Shown in pieces: positions 43,701 to 53,538 of a stretch of DNA of 64,000 bases (position 1 is its first letter; each line of letters opens with the position of its first letter). A program made the translations under genes and the position numbers. The stretch is from CAVQCJ01 sp963849365 (GTDB lineage Bacteria; Actinomycetota; Actinomycetes; Prado026): NCBI GenBank assembly GCA_963849365.1, contig CAWKHA010000001.1, positions 434,001 to 498,000 of the forward strand, read 5' to 3'. A model generated the notes under the pieces. It saw only the letters and a program-made list of their open reading frames with translations, ran no database searches and was not told the origin of the DNA.

Positions 43701-45809
43701 CTACGCGTCGATGCGGCTGCGGTCCAGGCCGCCGGCGCCTTCCACGATGAACTCCTTGCGCGGTGCGACCTCGCCGCCCATCAGCAGCTCGAAAACCGAC
43801 TCGGCGCTCGCGGCGTCGGACAGCCGCACCCGCCGCAGCGTGCGGTGCCTCGGGTGCATCGTCGTCTCCCGCAGCTGGGCGGCGTCCATCTCGCCGAGCC
43901 CCTTGTACCGCTGCGGCACGTCCTTGACCCGCCGGCCCTTCTTCTCCAGGTCGGCGAGCGTGCGGTGCAGCTGCGCGTCGGAGTACGTGTAGATGTACTC
44001 GTTCTTCTTGCCCGGGCCCGCGACGACCTCGATCCGGTGCAGCGGTGGCACCGCGGCGTAGACGCGACCCTCTTCGAGCAGCGGGCGCATGGCGCGGTAG
44101 ATCAGCGTGAGAAGCAACGTGCGGATGTGGGCGCCGTCGACGTCCGCGTCGGTCATCAGGATGATCTTGCCGTAGCGCGCGCTGTCGAGGTCGAACGTGC
44201 GGCCCGAGCCGGCGCCGACGACCTGGATGATCGAGGCGCACTCGGCGTTGCGCAGCATGTCGGCAGGTGAAGCCTTCTGCACGTTGAGGATCTTGCCGCG
44301 GATCGGGAGCAGCGCCTGGAACTCGGAGTTGCGCGCGACCTTCGCGGTGCCCAGCGCGCTGTCCCCCTCGACGATGAACAGCTCGGTGCGGTCGACGTCG
44401 TCGGAGCGGCAGTCGGCGAGCTTGGCCGGCAGCGACGAGGTCTCGAGGGCGTTCTTGCGACGCTGCAGCTCCTTGTGCTGGCGGGCGGCCACGCGGGTGC
44501 GGGCGGCCGAGGCTACCTTGTCGAGCACGGCCCGGGCGGCCTGCTTGTCGCCCCGCTTCGTGGAGGTCAGGAACGCCTTGAGCTCCTTGGCGACGACGTT
44601 CCCGACGATGCGGGACGCGGCCGACGTGCCCAGCACCTCCTTGGTCTGCCCCTCGAACTGGGGCTCGGCGAGCCGAACGGTCACCACCGCGGTCAGGCCC
44701 TCGAGCACGTCGTCCTTGACCACGTCGTCCTCGCCGGCGCGCAGGACCCTGGCCGCGCGCAGCTGCTCGTTGAAGGTCTTGGTCAGCGCCCGCTCGAAGC
44801 CGACGACGTGGGTGCCGCCCTTGGGCGTGGCGATGATGTTGACGAACGACCGCGCGACCGTGTCGTACCCGGTCCCCCACTGCAGGGCGACATCGACGCC
44901 GAGCTCGCGCTCCACCTCGCGCGGCGCCATGTGGCCCTTTTCGTCCAGCACGGGGACGGTCTCGTGGAAGTGCCCCGAGCCGCGCAGCCGCAGCACATCG
45001 CTCACCGGCGGGTCCGGGGCGAGGTACGAGCAGAACTCGGAGATCCCTCCGGAGTGGTGGAAGGTCTCCTCGGCCGGCTCGCCGTCGCGCTCGTCCCGCA
45101 CGACCAGGGCCAGCCCGGGGACGAGGAACGCGGTCTGCCGGGCGCGCTCGTGCAGCTCGTCGAGGAGGACGCCGGCCTCCTTCAGGAACACGGTGCGGTC
45201 CGCCCACCACCGGACCCGGGTGCCGGTGACCTTGCGGGCCACCTTGCCGGTGACCTTGAGCGCCTGGCCGGTGGCCTCGGTGAACGCGGCCTGCGGCCCG
45301 TCGCCGTCGAAGGTCCCGGGAACGCCCTGCCGGAACGACATCTGGTGGATCTTGCCGTCGCGGTCGACCTCGACGTCGAGCCGGGAGGACAGCGCGTTGA
45401 CCACGGAGGCCCCGACCCCGTGCAGGCCGCCGGACGCGGCGTACGACCCGCCGCCGAACTTTCCGCCCGCGTGCAGGCGGGTCATGACGACCTCGACGCC
45501 GGTCAGGCCGGTCTTGGGCTCCACGTCGACGGGGATGCCGCGCCCGTCGTCGCGCACCTCCACCGAGCCGTCGGCGTCCAGGAGCACCTCGATCCGGCTG
45601 CAGTGCCCGGCCAGGGCCTCGTCGACCGCGTTGTCGATGATCTCCCACACGCAGTGCATGAGCCCGCGGGAGTCGGTCGAGCCGATGTACATGCCGGGCC
45701 GCTTGCGGACCGCGTCGAGCCCCTCCAGGACGGAGAGGTGACGCGCCATGTACGCAGCGGAGGCACTCTTGGCGGGAACAGGGGCCTTCTCGGCCGGCTG
45801 GGCGGTCAT
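43701..45809 (-). CDS. DNA topoisomerase IV/gyrase subunit B, ParE-like
   Basis: 702 residues. GHKL ATPase motifs IIDNAVDEALAGHC, DDGRGIPVD and GGLHGVGASVVNALS, the transducer, and TOPRIM motifs EGDSALG and LMTDADVDGAHIRTLLL are all present, with LPIRGKILNV. It pairs with the ParC-like subunit at 38953. ATG 45809 is chosen over the longer frame (45848) because the N-terminal extension is unstructured and unneeded. The gene is divergent from the DUF7455 gene, as in many actinobacteria where this pair is a second, non-essential type II topoisomerase. Confidence 0.92.
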   Translation of the reverse strand: MTAQPAEKAPVPAKSASAAYMARHLSVLEGLDAVRKRPGMYIGSTDSRGLMHCVWEIIDNAVDEALAGHCSRIEVLLDADGSVEVRDDGRGIPVDVEPKTGLTGVEVVMTRLHAGGKFGGGSYAASGGLHGVGASVVNALSSRLDVEVDRDGKIHQMSFRQGVPGTFDGDGPQAAFTEATGQALKVTGKVARKVTGTRVRWWADRTVFLKEAGVLLDELHERARQTAFLVPGLALVVRDERDGEPAEETFHHSGGISEFCSYLAPDPPVSDVLRLRGSGHFHETVPVLDEKGHMAPREVERELGVDVALQWGTGYDTVARSFVNIIATPKGGTHVVGFERALTKTFNEQLRAARVLRAGEDDVVKDDVLEGLTAVVTVRLAEPQFEGQTKEVLGTSAASRIVGNVVAKELKAFLTSTKRGDKQAARAVLDKVASAARTRVAARQHKELQRRKNALETSSLPAKLADCRSDDVDRTELFIVEGDSALGTAKVARNSEFQALLPIRGKILNVQKASPADMLRNAECASIIQVVGAGSGRTFDLDSARYGKIILMTDADVDGAHIRTLLLTLIYRAMRPLLEEGRVYAAVPPLHRIEVVAGPGKKNEYIYTYSDAQLHRTLADLEKKGRRVKDVPQRYKGLGEMDAAQLRETTMHPRHRTLRRVRLSDAASAESVFELLMGGEVAPRKEFIVEGAGGLDRSRIDA

Positions 45810-46037
45810 CTCGCGCAGGAGGCTACCGCCGGCCGGGGACCGTCCCACGCCGCGGCACGCCCCTCACCCGGCAGATCCGTGGGCTTGTGCGGTCGTGAAG
45901 GGCCGATCGGGTGTCGGCCGTGGGGGGTAGGCCGTACGTACGCGCAGAGCGAACCGACACGCCGATGGACGCCAGGAAGCATCAGGGGTGAGAGTCTGTT
46001 GCACTGGGTGCATCGAAACGACAGACCCGGAGGAGAC

Positions 46038-46271
46038 GTGACCACAGCTCTGGCACCGAACACCAGCGCACTGACCGCAGCCGACCGCTGCGACCGGTGC
46101 GGCGCGCAGGCGTACGTCCGCGCCAGCCTGGTATCCGGCGGCGAGCTCCTGTTCTGCGTCCACCACGCGAACGAGCACCGCCCGGCGCTCGAGGCGGCCG
46201 GAGCCGTGTTCTACGACGAGAGCGACCGCTTGGACGAGACGCCGGCGACGGCGACCTTCGACGAGCGCTGA
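46038..46271 (+). CDS. DUF7455 small zinc-binding protein
   Basis: 77 residues from GTG 46038, with a strong GGAGGAG site about 4 bases upstream. One treble-clef-like zinc site is visible: CDRCG near residue 18 and LLFCVHHANEH near 40. It is a conserved actinobacterial protein usually found beside the ParE-type gene and the principal sigma factor; here the sigma gene is not in the adjacent DNA. Function unknown. The gene is followed by a strong hairpin. Confidence 0.85.
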   Translation: MTTALAPNTSALTAADRCDRCGAQAYVRASLVSGGELLFCVHHANEHRPALEAAGAVFYDESDRLDETPATATFDER

Positions 46272-46299
46272 GCCCAGCCCCCGCACCCGCACCGACTTT

Positions 46300-46332
46300 C
46301 GAAGGCCCCGGACCTGCCGTCCGGGGCCTTCG
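46300..46332. terminator. Bidirectional terminator after the DUF7455 gene
   Basis: A 14-bp perfect stem (46300-46313 with 46319-46332) and a 5-base loop lie between the convergent DUF7455 and GNAT genes. It is GC-rich (left arm CGAAGGCCCCGGAC), as expected for an intrinsic or Rho-assisted terminator in actinobacteria. Confidence 0.7.
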
Positions 46333-46351
46333 GCCTGTGCCGGGTCGTGGG

Positions 46352-47149
46352 TCAGCGCACCGGTCGGTAGCGCTGCAGCCCTCCGGCCGGGACGAAACCC
46401 AGCCGCCGGTAGAGCCGCTCCCCCGCGTCCGTCGCGTACATCCAGACGGTGTCCACCGGAGCCGAGGCGCCGACCTGTGCGGCCGCCGCCGCGAGTGCCG
46501 CCCCGTAGCCGTGCCCGCGGTCCGCCGGGAGCACCCCCAGTCCGGACAGGTACGCGGTCCCGCCCGCGAACCAGACGAGCGCGCAACCGACCGGGCGACC
46601 GCCCACCCGGGCGACCAGGAACCGGCGCCGTGGGCGCTCGAGGTCGCCCGGGACCACGAGCAGCGCCGCGAGCCCGTGGTCCTCCATCCAGCCCCCGTAC
46701 GCCGCCCGGATCTCGTCGATCCCGCCCGGTGGCCCGATCTGGAGTCCGGCGATCTCGACCGGCGCCAGGGCCGCCGCGTCGGCCCGGCCGAGCGCCAGCA
46801 CCGGCAGCCGCTCCGCCGCGGCCAGCCCGTGCCGCGCCGGGTCGAAGCGCGGGGCCACCTGGTCGGGGAGGCCCAGCGCCAGGCCGCGCCCGTCCGACCG
46901 CTCGGCCGCCCATCGCAGGGCGGCGTCCAGCTCGGCCGGGACCGGCAGTGCCGGACCGTGCATGACGGCCGGGCCGGTGATCGACAGCTCGACCGACCAC
47001 GGGTGGGGGACGCCGAGATCGCTGGCGAGCACCGACCCGAACGGCTCGATGGCGCGGTGCGGGGCGCCGCTGCACGCGAGCAGGTCGACCGCCGACCGGG
47101 CCTGCGCCGCGCGCAGTGCCAGGCGCGCGGCCGTGCCGGCGGCGTCCAC
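46352..47149 (-). CDS. GNAT-family N-acetyltransferase
   Basis: 265 residues. The C-terminal GNAT domain has the acetyl-CoA loop in GLGVLPADRGHGYGAALAAA (R-G-x-G-x-G/A-like) and the C-terminal YRRLGFVPAGGLQRYRP. The N-terminal ~100 residues are a degenerate second domain (DAALRWAAERSDGRGLALGL). Acceptor unknown. The start is GTG 47149; there is no clear ribosome-binding site. It converges with DUF7455 across a terminator and lies 34 bases from the PAP2 gene stop on the same strand. Confidence 0.82.
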   Translation of the reverse strand: MDAAGTAARLALRAAQARSAVDLLACSGAPHRAIEPFGSVLASDLGVPHPWSVELSITGPAVMHGPALPVPAELDAALRWAAERSDGRGLALGLPDQVAPRFDPARHGLAAAERLPVLALGRADAAALAPVEIAGLQIGPPGGIDEIRAAYGGWMEDHGLAALLVVPGDLERPRRRFLVARVGGRPVGCALVWFAGGTAYLSGLGVLPADRGHGYGAALAAAAAQVGASAPVDTVWMYATDAGERLYRRLGFVPAGGLQRYRPVR

Positions 47150-47183
47150 GGCCGACAGCGTCGCAGAAACCGCGGCCCCCGGG

Positions 47184-48005
47184 TCAGACGGGCGGGGGTC
47201 CGGAGTGCGGGACGGCCGACGGGAGGCCGGCGCTGGGGTGCGCCAGCCCGTGCGACCGCAGCACCGCCGCGGTCTCCTCGTCGACCCTGGACCAGCTCGG
47301 TACCGGTTCGGCGCGGGTCAGGTCCCAGGCGAGCACGAGCAGGAGCAGCACCGCTCCCAGGGCCGCCCCGGCCACCAGGTCGCTGAGCCAGTGGTAGTCC
47401 AGGTACAGCGACGCGGCGCAGACACCGAGCGTGACGAGCCCGGCCGAGGCCACCAGTACCCTGGCCGGCATCCTGCGCCGCCCGTACACGATCAGCAGGT
47501 AGGCCAGCAGACCCCACGACACGGCCGCGTTGGCCGCGTGGCCGGAAGGGAACTGCTCGCCACCGACGTATAGCAGGTCGTGCCCGGACAGCGGCTTGCT
47601 GCGGCCCATCGTCAGCTTCATCGCCCCGACGACGAGGTTGAGGACGGCGAGCGCAGCACCGGTCACCGCGAGCGGCCGCCAGGTCCGCGCGCGCCAGGCC
47701 AGGTACGCGGCGACGGCGACCAGGACGGCGCCGGCGACCGCTCGCTGGCCGAGCCGGTCGAACAGGTTCGAGACCGAGACCAGCGCCGGGTCCCCCCGGT
47801 GCCACGACCCCACGGCCAGCGCGTCGTCCAGGTGCCGCAGCGGACCGCCGCCCAGGACGTCCGCGGTGATCGCGACGACGGGCAGGGAGAACAGCACCGC
47901 GAGCGAGACGAGCCGGTGCGCCACCGCTACGGACGCCGGGACGGCCGCGGGTGCGACCACCGCGGGCGTGCGTGGCACTGCGCCGGCGGACGTGAGCGCG
48001 GGCAT
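47184..48005 (-). CDS. PAP2-family membrane phosphatase
   Basis: 273 residues with about six helices. The three acid-phosphatase motifs are present: KLTMGRSKPL, GEQFPSGHAA and SLYLDYHWLSD. It probably dephosphorylates a lipid pyrophosphate or phosphatidate at the outer membrane face. ATG 48005 is used (MPALTSAGAVPRT) since the longer frame adds an unlikely basic stretch. It shares a 206-base divergent region with the LamG-protein gene. Confidence 0.88.
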   Translation of the reverse strand: MPALTSAGAVPRTPAVVAPAAVPASVAVAHRLVSLAVLFSLPVVAITADVLGGGPLRHLDDALAVGSWHRGDPALVSVSNLFDRLGQRAVAGAVLVAVAAYLAWRARTWRPLAVTGAALAVLNLVVGAMKLTMGRSKPLSGHDLLYVGGEQFPSGHAANAAVSWGLLAYLLIVYGRRRMPARVLVASAGLVTLGVCAASLYLDYHWLSDLVAGAALGAVLLLLVLAWDLTRAEPVPSWSRVDEETAAVLRSHGLAHPSAGLPSAVPHSGPPPV

Positions 48006-48211
48006 GACGAGAGGGCTCCTGATGGGCGGGAGGCGGGCGGACCGGGTTCGGTGCTCCTTACCCGTCCAACGAGCCGCCACCCGGGGATGACCGCCGATCC
48101 GCGCGTGTCCTGTCTCACACAGCGCTCGCTCAGGTTCTCCGGGGCCCGGCGCTCGCGAGCGCGCTGCGGTGTACGTTGCGCGAACCGGCCGGCACCGCTG
48201 AGGGGGCTCAC

Positions 48212-48976
48212 TTGACCAGTCGTCGGGCACGGCTCGCCACGGCGGCGCTGGTGACGCTGGCGACCACGGTGTCGCTCGGCGCGGTGAGCGCGCCGGCGCA
48301 CGCGGCCGTCGACACCGGTCTCGTGCTCGGCTACGGGTTCGAACGCCTCGGGGGCGGCCTGGTCACCGACTCCTCGCCGTCGCATCTGGACGGCACCCGG
48401 ATGGGCTCCCCCGCGCTGCCGGGTCAGGCCACCGGACCGCAGGGGCACGGCAAGGCCCTGTCGTTCGACTCGGCCCAGCAGCAGTTCGTCGACGCCGGGG
48501 ACGCGGCCGCCCTGGACGTCGACCGGTTCACGCTGGCCGCCTGGGTCCGATACACGCCCAACGTCCACGACGACCGCTGGGAGATCCTGGAGAAGGCGGG
48601 CGCCTACTGGATGAACATCCGCACCGACACCCGCCGGCTGCGGTTCGGCGGGTTCTTCGGCGGCTGCACCGGCAGCAACCGCTGGTTCTTCCTGGACAGC
48701 AACAAAGCGCTGCCCGCCAACACGTGGGTGCACGTCGCCGGGACGTACGACGGCAAGGCCCTGCGCATCTACGTCAACGGAGCCCTGAACGCGACGATGA
48801 GCGTGACCGGCACGACCTGTGCCAACAGCGAGCCGCTCGGCGTCGGAGCCAAGAACCGCACCGCCACCGGCGTCGTCGAGGCGTACTTCGACGGTCGGAT
48901 CGACGACCTTCGGGTCTACTCGCGGGCGCTGACGGCGGCCGAGGTCAAGACCGTCCGCACCACCCCGCTCGCCTGA
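48212..48976 (+). CDS. Secreted LamG (concanavalin A-like) domain protein
   Basis: About 254 residues from TTG 48212, with GAGGGGG a few bases upstream. A Sec signal peptide (RLATAALVTLATTVSLGA, cleavage after PAHA) precedes one LamG-like jelly-roll domain (LVLGYGFERLGGGLVTDSSP, FTLAAWVRYTPNVHDDRWE, WVHVAGTYDGKALRIYVNGA, FDGRIDDLRVYSRALTAAEV). Such domains bind carbohydrate or other ligands; no catalytic module is attached. Likely an exported binding protein of unknown target. Confidence 0.83.
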   Translation: MTSRRARLATAALVTLATTVSLGAVSAPAHAAVDTGLVLGYGFERLGGGLVTDSSPSHLDGTRMGSPALPGQATGPQGHGKALSFDSAQQQFVDAGDAAALDVDRFTLAAWVRYTPNVHDDRWEILEKAGAYWMNIRTDTRRLRFGGFFGGCTGSNRWFFLDSNKALPANTWVHVAGTYDGKALRIYVNGALNATMSVTGTTCANSEPLGVGAKNRTATGVVEAYFDGRIDDLRVYSRALTAAEVKTVRTTPLA

Positions 48977-49018
48977 CCGGTCGGTCCAGACGCGACGCCC
49001 GGCGCCCGTGCCCGGTGT

Positions 49019-49459
49019 TCAGCCGTGGGCCTCGGCGTACGCCTTGAGCCCGTCGACGGTGCTCGCGACGAGTCCTTCGATGACCCGCCTGCGGATGAAG
49101 CCGGGTAGCGGCAGGTTGTGGCTGATCGTCAGCTCGAAGGTCACCTCGGTCCGGGCGGCGCCGTTGCGCCGCACGGTGTAGTGGCCGTCCTGACCGGTCT
49201 GCAGCCGCCCCTCGACCAGGTGCCAGCGCAGGCCGTCGTCGGCATGCTCGTACTCCAGCGTGTAGCGGTCGGTGCCGACCGGGCTCGAAGCCCGGAAGCG
49301 GGCGGTCGCGACGCTCCCGTCCTCGTACTCCTCGAGCACTTCCGCCTCGAGGATCTCCTTGATCCACTCGGGCTGGGTGTCGACGTGCCGGATCACGTCC
49401 AGCACGTCGGCGAACGGCGCCTGGATGCTCACGGTCCGGCTGGCGGTGTCGGTGGGCAT
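49019..49459 (-). CDS. SRPBCC (polyketide cyclase/START-like) family protein
   Basis: 146 residues with the START-like fold pattern: TVSIQAPFADVLDVIRHVDT, WIKEILEAEVLEEYEDGSVA, YTLEYEHADDGLRWHLVEGR and a long C-terminal helix. A GAGGAG site precedes the ATG. These proteins bind hydrophobic ligands; the ligand here is unknown. It lies 26 bases downstream of the WS/DGAT gene on the same strand, so a lipid-related role is plausible. Confidence 0.85.
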   Translation of the reverse strand: MPTDTASRTVSIQAPFADVLDVIRHVDTQPEWIKEILEAEVLEEYEDGSVATARFRASSPVGTDRYTLEYEHADDGLRWHLVEGRLQTGQDGHYTVRRNGAARTEVTFELTISHNLPLPGFIRRRVIEGLVASTVDGLKAYAEAHG

Positions 49460-49485
49460 GAGGGCTCCTCGGGCTCGGGCGGGTG

Positions 49486-50883
49486 TCAGGCGGACTTGGC
49501 CAGCCGCAGCAGCAGGTCCATCTCGTCGTCGAAGGCCTGCACGAGCTTCTCCGGATCAGGCACCACGCCCGCGTCGACCTTGAAGCCCACCCGTACCGCT
49601 CCCTCGTAGCTGAAGATGCACACCCCGACCGTCTGCTGTCCGGAGCCGGGCACCCAGGCCAGGACGCCGCTGATGCGGCTGCCTGCGAGGTACCGCGCAG
49701 CCAGCGGCCCTGCCACGTTGGTGGTCACCCCGATCGCCTTCGCGGCGAAGAAGTCGACGATGAGGTGGGCGATGTCGGGGCTGGTGCGGCCGATGGCGTT
49801 GATCAGCCCGAACGTGAGCGTCGCCTCCGGCGACCGCTTGATCGAGTCCATCCGGCGCTTGGACTCGGACAGCCGTTGCAGGGGGGCCCGGACGCCGGTG
49901 GGCAGCGGAAGCATGACGAGGGCGAACTGGTTGCCCAGCTCGGGCGGCAGCGGCTGGTCGAGCGGCCGCAGGTTCACCGGGACCATCGTCGTCAGGTCCA
50001 GCGGGTCCCCGCCGTGGTCGACGAGGTACGAGCCGATGGCGCCCGAGACGGCGGCCACCAGCACGTCGTTCACCGTCGCACCGGCCAGCCGGCCGACGCG
50101 CTTGACGTCCGGCAGCGGCCGCGGCAACGACCAGACGGTGCGCTTGGGCACGCCCGGCGTCCCGCTCAACGGGCTCTCGGGGTTGCTTCCCAGCAACAGC
50201 TTGTCGGCGATGTGCCCGGTCTGCCGGGCCAGGGTGAGGACGTCAGCGGCGTTCGCCGGGTTGACCGCGCGCGGAAGAGCAGAGAGCAGGTGCATCGCCC
50301 CGCGCACGGCCGAGGCCGCGCTCGCCGTGGTCCTGGCCGCCGACCCCAGCAGCCCGGACGCCTCCGCGCCCGCCTTGGCGACAGCGGCCTCCATCTCCTC
50401 CAGGTCGGCCGTGTCGTCGCCGTCGGTGAGCGACAGCAGCACCTGCGCCAGCGCGATGCCGTCCGCCAGCGCGTGGTGGAACCGGACGAGCAACGCTGTT
50501 CCGCCCAGGTAGCCGTCGAGGAAGTGGATCTCCCAGAGCGGGTGGTTGCGGTCGAGCGGCCGGTGAACCTGCGACTCCACGTACCGCTGCAGGGAGTCTT
50601 CGTCGCCCGGCGGCGGGAGGGTCGCCCGGCGCAGCTGGCGCTCGAGGGAGAAGTCGGGGTCGTCCTCCCAGTGCGGCCAGCCGACCGGCGACGAGGGGTC
50701 CACCGGCCGCTGGTGGAACACCGGGTATCGGTCGACCAGCCGGTGCTCGATCACCGCCTCCAGGCGCTGCCAGTCGAGCGGCCCGTCGAACCACATGACG
50801 GAGTCGATGACCATGAGGTTCTCCGGCCTGTCCAGGTTCAGCCAGATGGTGTCGACCGCGCCGATACGCCGTCTGCCGGTCAT
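49486..50883 (-). CDS. Wax ester synthase/diacylglycerol acyltransferase (WS/DGAT) family protein
   Basis: 465 residues. The catalytic HHxxxDG motif is LVRFHHALADGIALAQ, and the second conserved segment is TVNDVLVAAVSGAIGSYL, followed by VPVNLRPLDQ and VVSFGV-like C-terminal strands (ARYLAGSRISGVLAWVPGSG). It esterifies diacylglycerol or a fatty alcohol with acyl-CoA for storage lipid, or in some actinobacteria acts on other alcohols. Probably in one operon with the SRPBCC gene. Confidence 0.92.
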   Translation of the reverse strand: MTGRRRIGAVDTIWLNLDRPENLMVIDSVMWFDGPLDWQRLEAVIEHRLVDRYPVFHQRPVDPSSPVGWPHWEDDPDFSLERQLRRATLPPPGDEDSLQRYVESQVHRPLDRNHPLWEIHFLDGYLGGTALLVRFHHALADGIALAQVLLSLTDGDDTADLEEMEAAVAKAGAEASGLLGSAARTTASAASAVRGAMHLLSALPRAVNPANAADVLTLARQTGHIADKLLLGSNPESPLSGTPGVPKRTVWSLPRPLPDVKRVGRLAGATVNDVLVAAVSGAIGSYLVDHGGDPLDLTTMVPVNLRPLDQPLPPELGNQFALVMLPLPTGVRAPLQRLSESKRRMDSIKRSPEATLTFGLINAIGRTSPDIAHLIVDFFAAKAIGVTTNVAGPLAARYLAGSRISGVLAWVPGSGQQTVGVCIFSYEGAVRVGFKVDAGVVPDPEKLVQAFDDEMDLLLRLAKSA

Positions 50884-51112
50884 CTCTCACCGCCGATGCA
50901 ACGCTCCTGAGCCGAGCCTGACGCTACGGGTGGCGGCGGCCTAGGGCCGTTGGACCCGAGGCGTCACCGGGGGTCTTGACCCGAGCCCCACATCCTCAGC
51001 ATTTCCTCAGTAGATCGACAGCGATCCGACAGGCACTGTTCAGATACCTGTCAGCGGACGCTCGCAGTCTCGGTCCCGACGGACTGACCCCCTGGTCGAT
51101 CGGACGGGCACC

Positions 51113-51475
51113 ATGATCGAGATCCAGAGCACCTGCGCCTACTGCGGGACGGAGCTGACCCTCGCCCCGGCGGAGCTGCTCCTGCTGGTACCCGCCGAGC
51201 TCCATGGGGAGCGCTCGGCGCGGCTCCTGCACGGATGCCTGGAGTGCCGCGCGACCACGGTGCGGCTCGTCGACCGGAGACTGGCCGCGATCCTGATGGC
51301 CAAAGACGTCCCCAGCCTGCCCGACCTCGAGCTCGAGCCGGCCGAGGCCCCGCACCCGGAGAACCCGCCGGACGGCCAGGCGTGGTCGGCGGACGACCTC
51401 ATCGAGCTGCACGACCTGCTGGCGACGGACGACTGGTTCGAGACGCTGCTGGCGGCATCCGACGGGACGACCTGA
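51113..51475 (+). CDS. Hypothetical zinc-ribbon protein
   Basis: 120 residues. Two cysteine pairs, STCAYCGTEL near residue 8 and GCLECRATT near 42, suggest a zinc ribbon. The C-terminal part is acidic with the helix SADDLIELHDLLATDDWFET. I do not recognise a named family; similar actinobacterial proteins occur as hypotheticals. It is separated by 229 bases from the WS/DGAT gene, a stretch with only weak repeats, and converges with the large membrane protein gene. Confidence 0.6.
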   Translation: MIEIQSTCAYCGTELTLAPAELLLLVPAELHGERSARLLHGCLECRATTVRLVDRRLAAILMAKDVPSLPDLELEPAEAPHPENPPDGQAWSADDLIELHDLLATDDWFETLLAASDGTT

Positions 51476-51517
51476 CCGAACCGCACCGGAGTCGGCGCCG
51501 CGCTCCGTGCACGGGGC

Positions 51518-53419
51518 TCAGTGCAGCGAACCGGCGAACCGGCGCAGCGTGCGGCCCTCACCCCGCAGCCACTCGATCCGCGCACCGAGGGTCACCAGTG
51601 TCGCCCCGGCGAGCCCAAGGGCCAGCCAGCGCGGAACGGCGATCAGCCCGCCCCAGACCTGGGCCGCGCCGGCCACGCCGAGCGCGACCGACCCCGGCAC
51701 GAGCAGGCCGGCGAGGCGCAGGTGCGCTCCCAGGGCCACCACCACGACGCTCACGACGAGGACCGCGACCATGCGGGCCAACGCCTCGGTGGGCGCCTGG
51801 TCGGTCGCTTCGACGACCCACGGCGCCGCCCAGCAGGCGATGGCGGACGGCAGCAGGGCCATGGCCACCCCCGGCCCGAGCCAGACGAGCGAGCCGGCAG
51901 GACGCGAGAGCCGCCACAGGCCGCCCGCGAGGAGCAGGAGCGCGGCGAACGGGAGCGTCCAGGACTCAGGCAGGACCGCCAGGTCCGGCAGGTTCGGCTG
52001 GGCGACGAGCAGGGCCACCTCACCCGCGACAGCGGCCGGCCAGGCCATGACCGGTTCGCGTACCGGCTCGGGGACCGGGCCGGCGACGACGAACCACGTG
52101 GCCGTGACCAGCACGAGCAGCACGGAGAGCTGACCGAGGACCTGGTCGCCCGGGCCCCCCGGGTCACTCATCACGAGAGAGCCGACGGCCCACGTCGCCC
52201 ACAGCGCACCCGATGCGAGCAGGCCCGCCCGCACGTGCCCGGCACGGGCGAGGACGCCGAGCACGGCGACACCGGCGACGGCCGTGAGCGCGGCCAGCCA
52301 GTACGCCTGCCCATCCACCTCGGCGAGCAGCAGCGCGACCCCGCCGCTCACGCCGGCCAGGGCTGCGGCACCGGCTCCAGCGACGGGGAGCCGCGTGCGC
52401 AGGTAGGCGAGCGCGGCCGCCACCGCCGTCAGCAGGGTGGTCACGAGAGTGCCCACGAGCGCCGGCCGGTCGAGGTCCGAGACCCCGTTGACCCAGGCCG
52501 GGACCGCGAGCACGAGGGCGACCGCCCCGGCGGCCGTCATCGCCCGCTCGTCGACCCGCAGCCGGGCCGACACGAGCGGCCCTGCCAGCAGCCCGACCGC
52601 TGCGAGCGCGACCACACTCACACTGATCGCCGCCCACGGCTGGGCGTCGTCGGCCACCCCCTGAGCCAGGTATGCGGTGGCCAGCGCCGCACCCACCGCG
52701 GCGGTCGGCCAGCCGAGCCACACCCACGCACGGACCGCGAGGAGGTGGCCGAGCCCGACAGCGACCGCGGACAGCGCGAAGACGGCGACGGTCGGGTACG
52801 CGTGCGACGCGTCGAGCCACGAGTCGGGCAGGAAGCCGAGCGCGGGTGCCGCGACCACGTCGACGGTGGCCAGACCGAACGCGACGACTCCGAGCGCCTC
52901 CGCCGTGCCCGGCAGCCGGCGGACCAGCCGCGCCGCCGCCACAGCGAAGCCGACAGTAGCCACCGTCATGACCGTGACCTGTCCGGCGGCGCCGAGGCGG
53001 CTCCAGACGACGGCGGTGAACACGACCGCCGCCACGATCAGGAGTCCGGCCCCCAGTCCGAGCAACAGGTTCTGCACGCCGTGACCGGCCGGCGCCGCGG
53101 GCGGTCGCGCTGCGCCCGAAGGGCCGCCGGCCCCGCCGGCGCCGACTGCGGCCTGCGCCGTGGGGGCGGGCCAGATCTCGAACCGGCGTGCGGTTTCGGC
53201 GTCCGGAGCGGGGTCACCCGCAGCGATCCGCTCCTCGAGCCACCTGAGCCTGGCCGACAGGTAGGCCGCCTCGGCGAGGTAGCCCGCGTACGCGCGGTGA
53301 CCGCAAACACACCTGACCATGCCGGTCTCGTCAGGCGCCCCCGGCAGCGGTGCACCGCACGCGCTGCAAGGGCTCAGGCCCTCAGCGGTCATGGTCATCG
53401 CTGGGCGTCCGGTCGACAT
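51518..53419 (-). CDS. Large polytopic membrane protein with N-terminal zinc ribbon (SCO7613-like)
   Basis: About 633 residues. The N-terminus has a zinc ribbon (SPCSACGAPLPG, VRCVCGHRAYAGYL) and a short helix, then ~20 hydrophobic segments (LLLGLGAGLLIVAAVVFTAV, VTLGARIEWLRG at the end). This layout matches the Streptomyces SCO7613 C-terminal-domain membrane proteins of unknown function. ATG 53419 is chosen because GGAGG lies 8 bases upstream; 53428 (GTG) is an alternative. A 14-bp palindrome lies ~120 bases before the start. Confidence 0.8.
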   Translation of the reverse strand: MSTGRPAMTMTAEGLSPCSACGAPLPGAPDETGMVRCVCGHRAYAGYLAEAAYLSARLRWLEERIAAGDPAPDAETARRFEIWPAPTAQAAVGAGGAGGPSGAARPPAAPAGHGVQNLLLGLGAGLLIVAAVVFTAVVWSRLGAAGQVTVMTVATVGFAVAAARLVRRLPGTAEALGVVAFGLATVDVVAAPALGFLPDSWLDASHAYPTVAVFALSAVAVGLGHLLAVRAWVWLGWPTAAVGAALATAYLAQGVADDAQPWAAISVSVVALAAVGLLAGPLVSARLRVDERAMTAAGAVALVLAVPAWVNGVSDLDRPALVGTLVTTLLTAVAAALAYLRTRLPVAGAGAAALAGVSGGVALLLAEVDGQAYWLAALTAVAGVAVLGVLARAGHVRAGLLASGALWATWAVGSLVMSDPGGPGDQVLGQLSVLLVLVTATWFVVAGPVPEPVREPVMAWPAAVAGEVALLVAQPNLPDLAVLPESWTLPFAALLLLAGGLWRLSRPAGSLVWLGPGVAMALLPSAIACWAAPWVVEATDQAPTEALARMVAVLVVSVVVVALGAHLRLAGLLVPGSVALGVAGAAQVWGGLIAVPRWLALGLAGATLVTLGARIEWLRGEGRTLRRFAGSLH

Positions 53420-53538
53420 CACGACCACCTCCGCAGGGCGCTCGCCGCGCTACCACCGGCACTCTCACGTTGCCGCGGGGCGGCTCGCCCGGTAAGGGTC
53501 CAAAGCCCTCCGGCGCCACCGTGTCACCCGCCAACCAT

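Noticed and set aside
51028..51052. GACAGG...CCTGTC inverted repeat before the zinc-ribbon gene
   Set aside because: Six-bp arms with a 13-base loop are expected by chance in this base composition.
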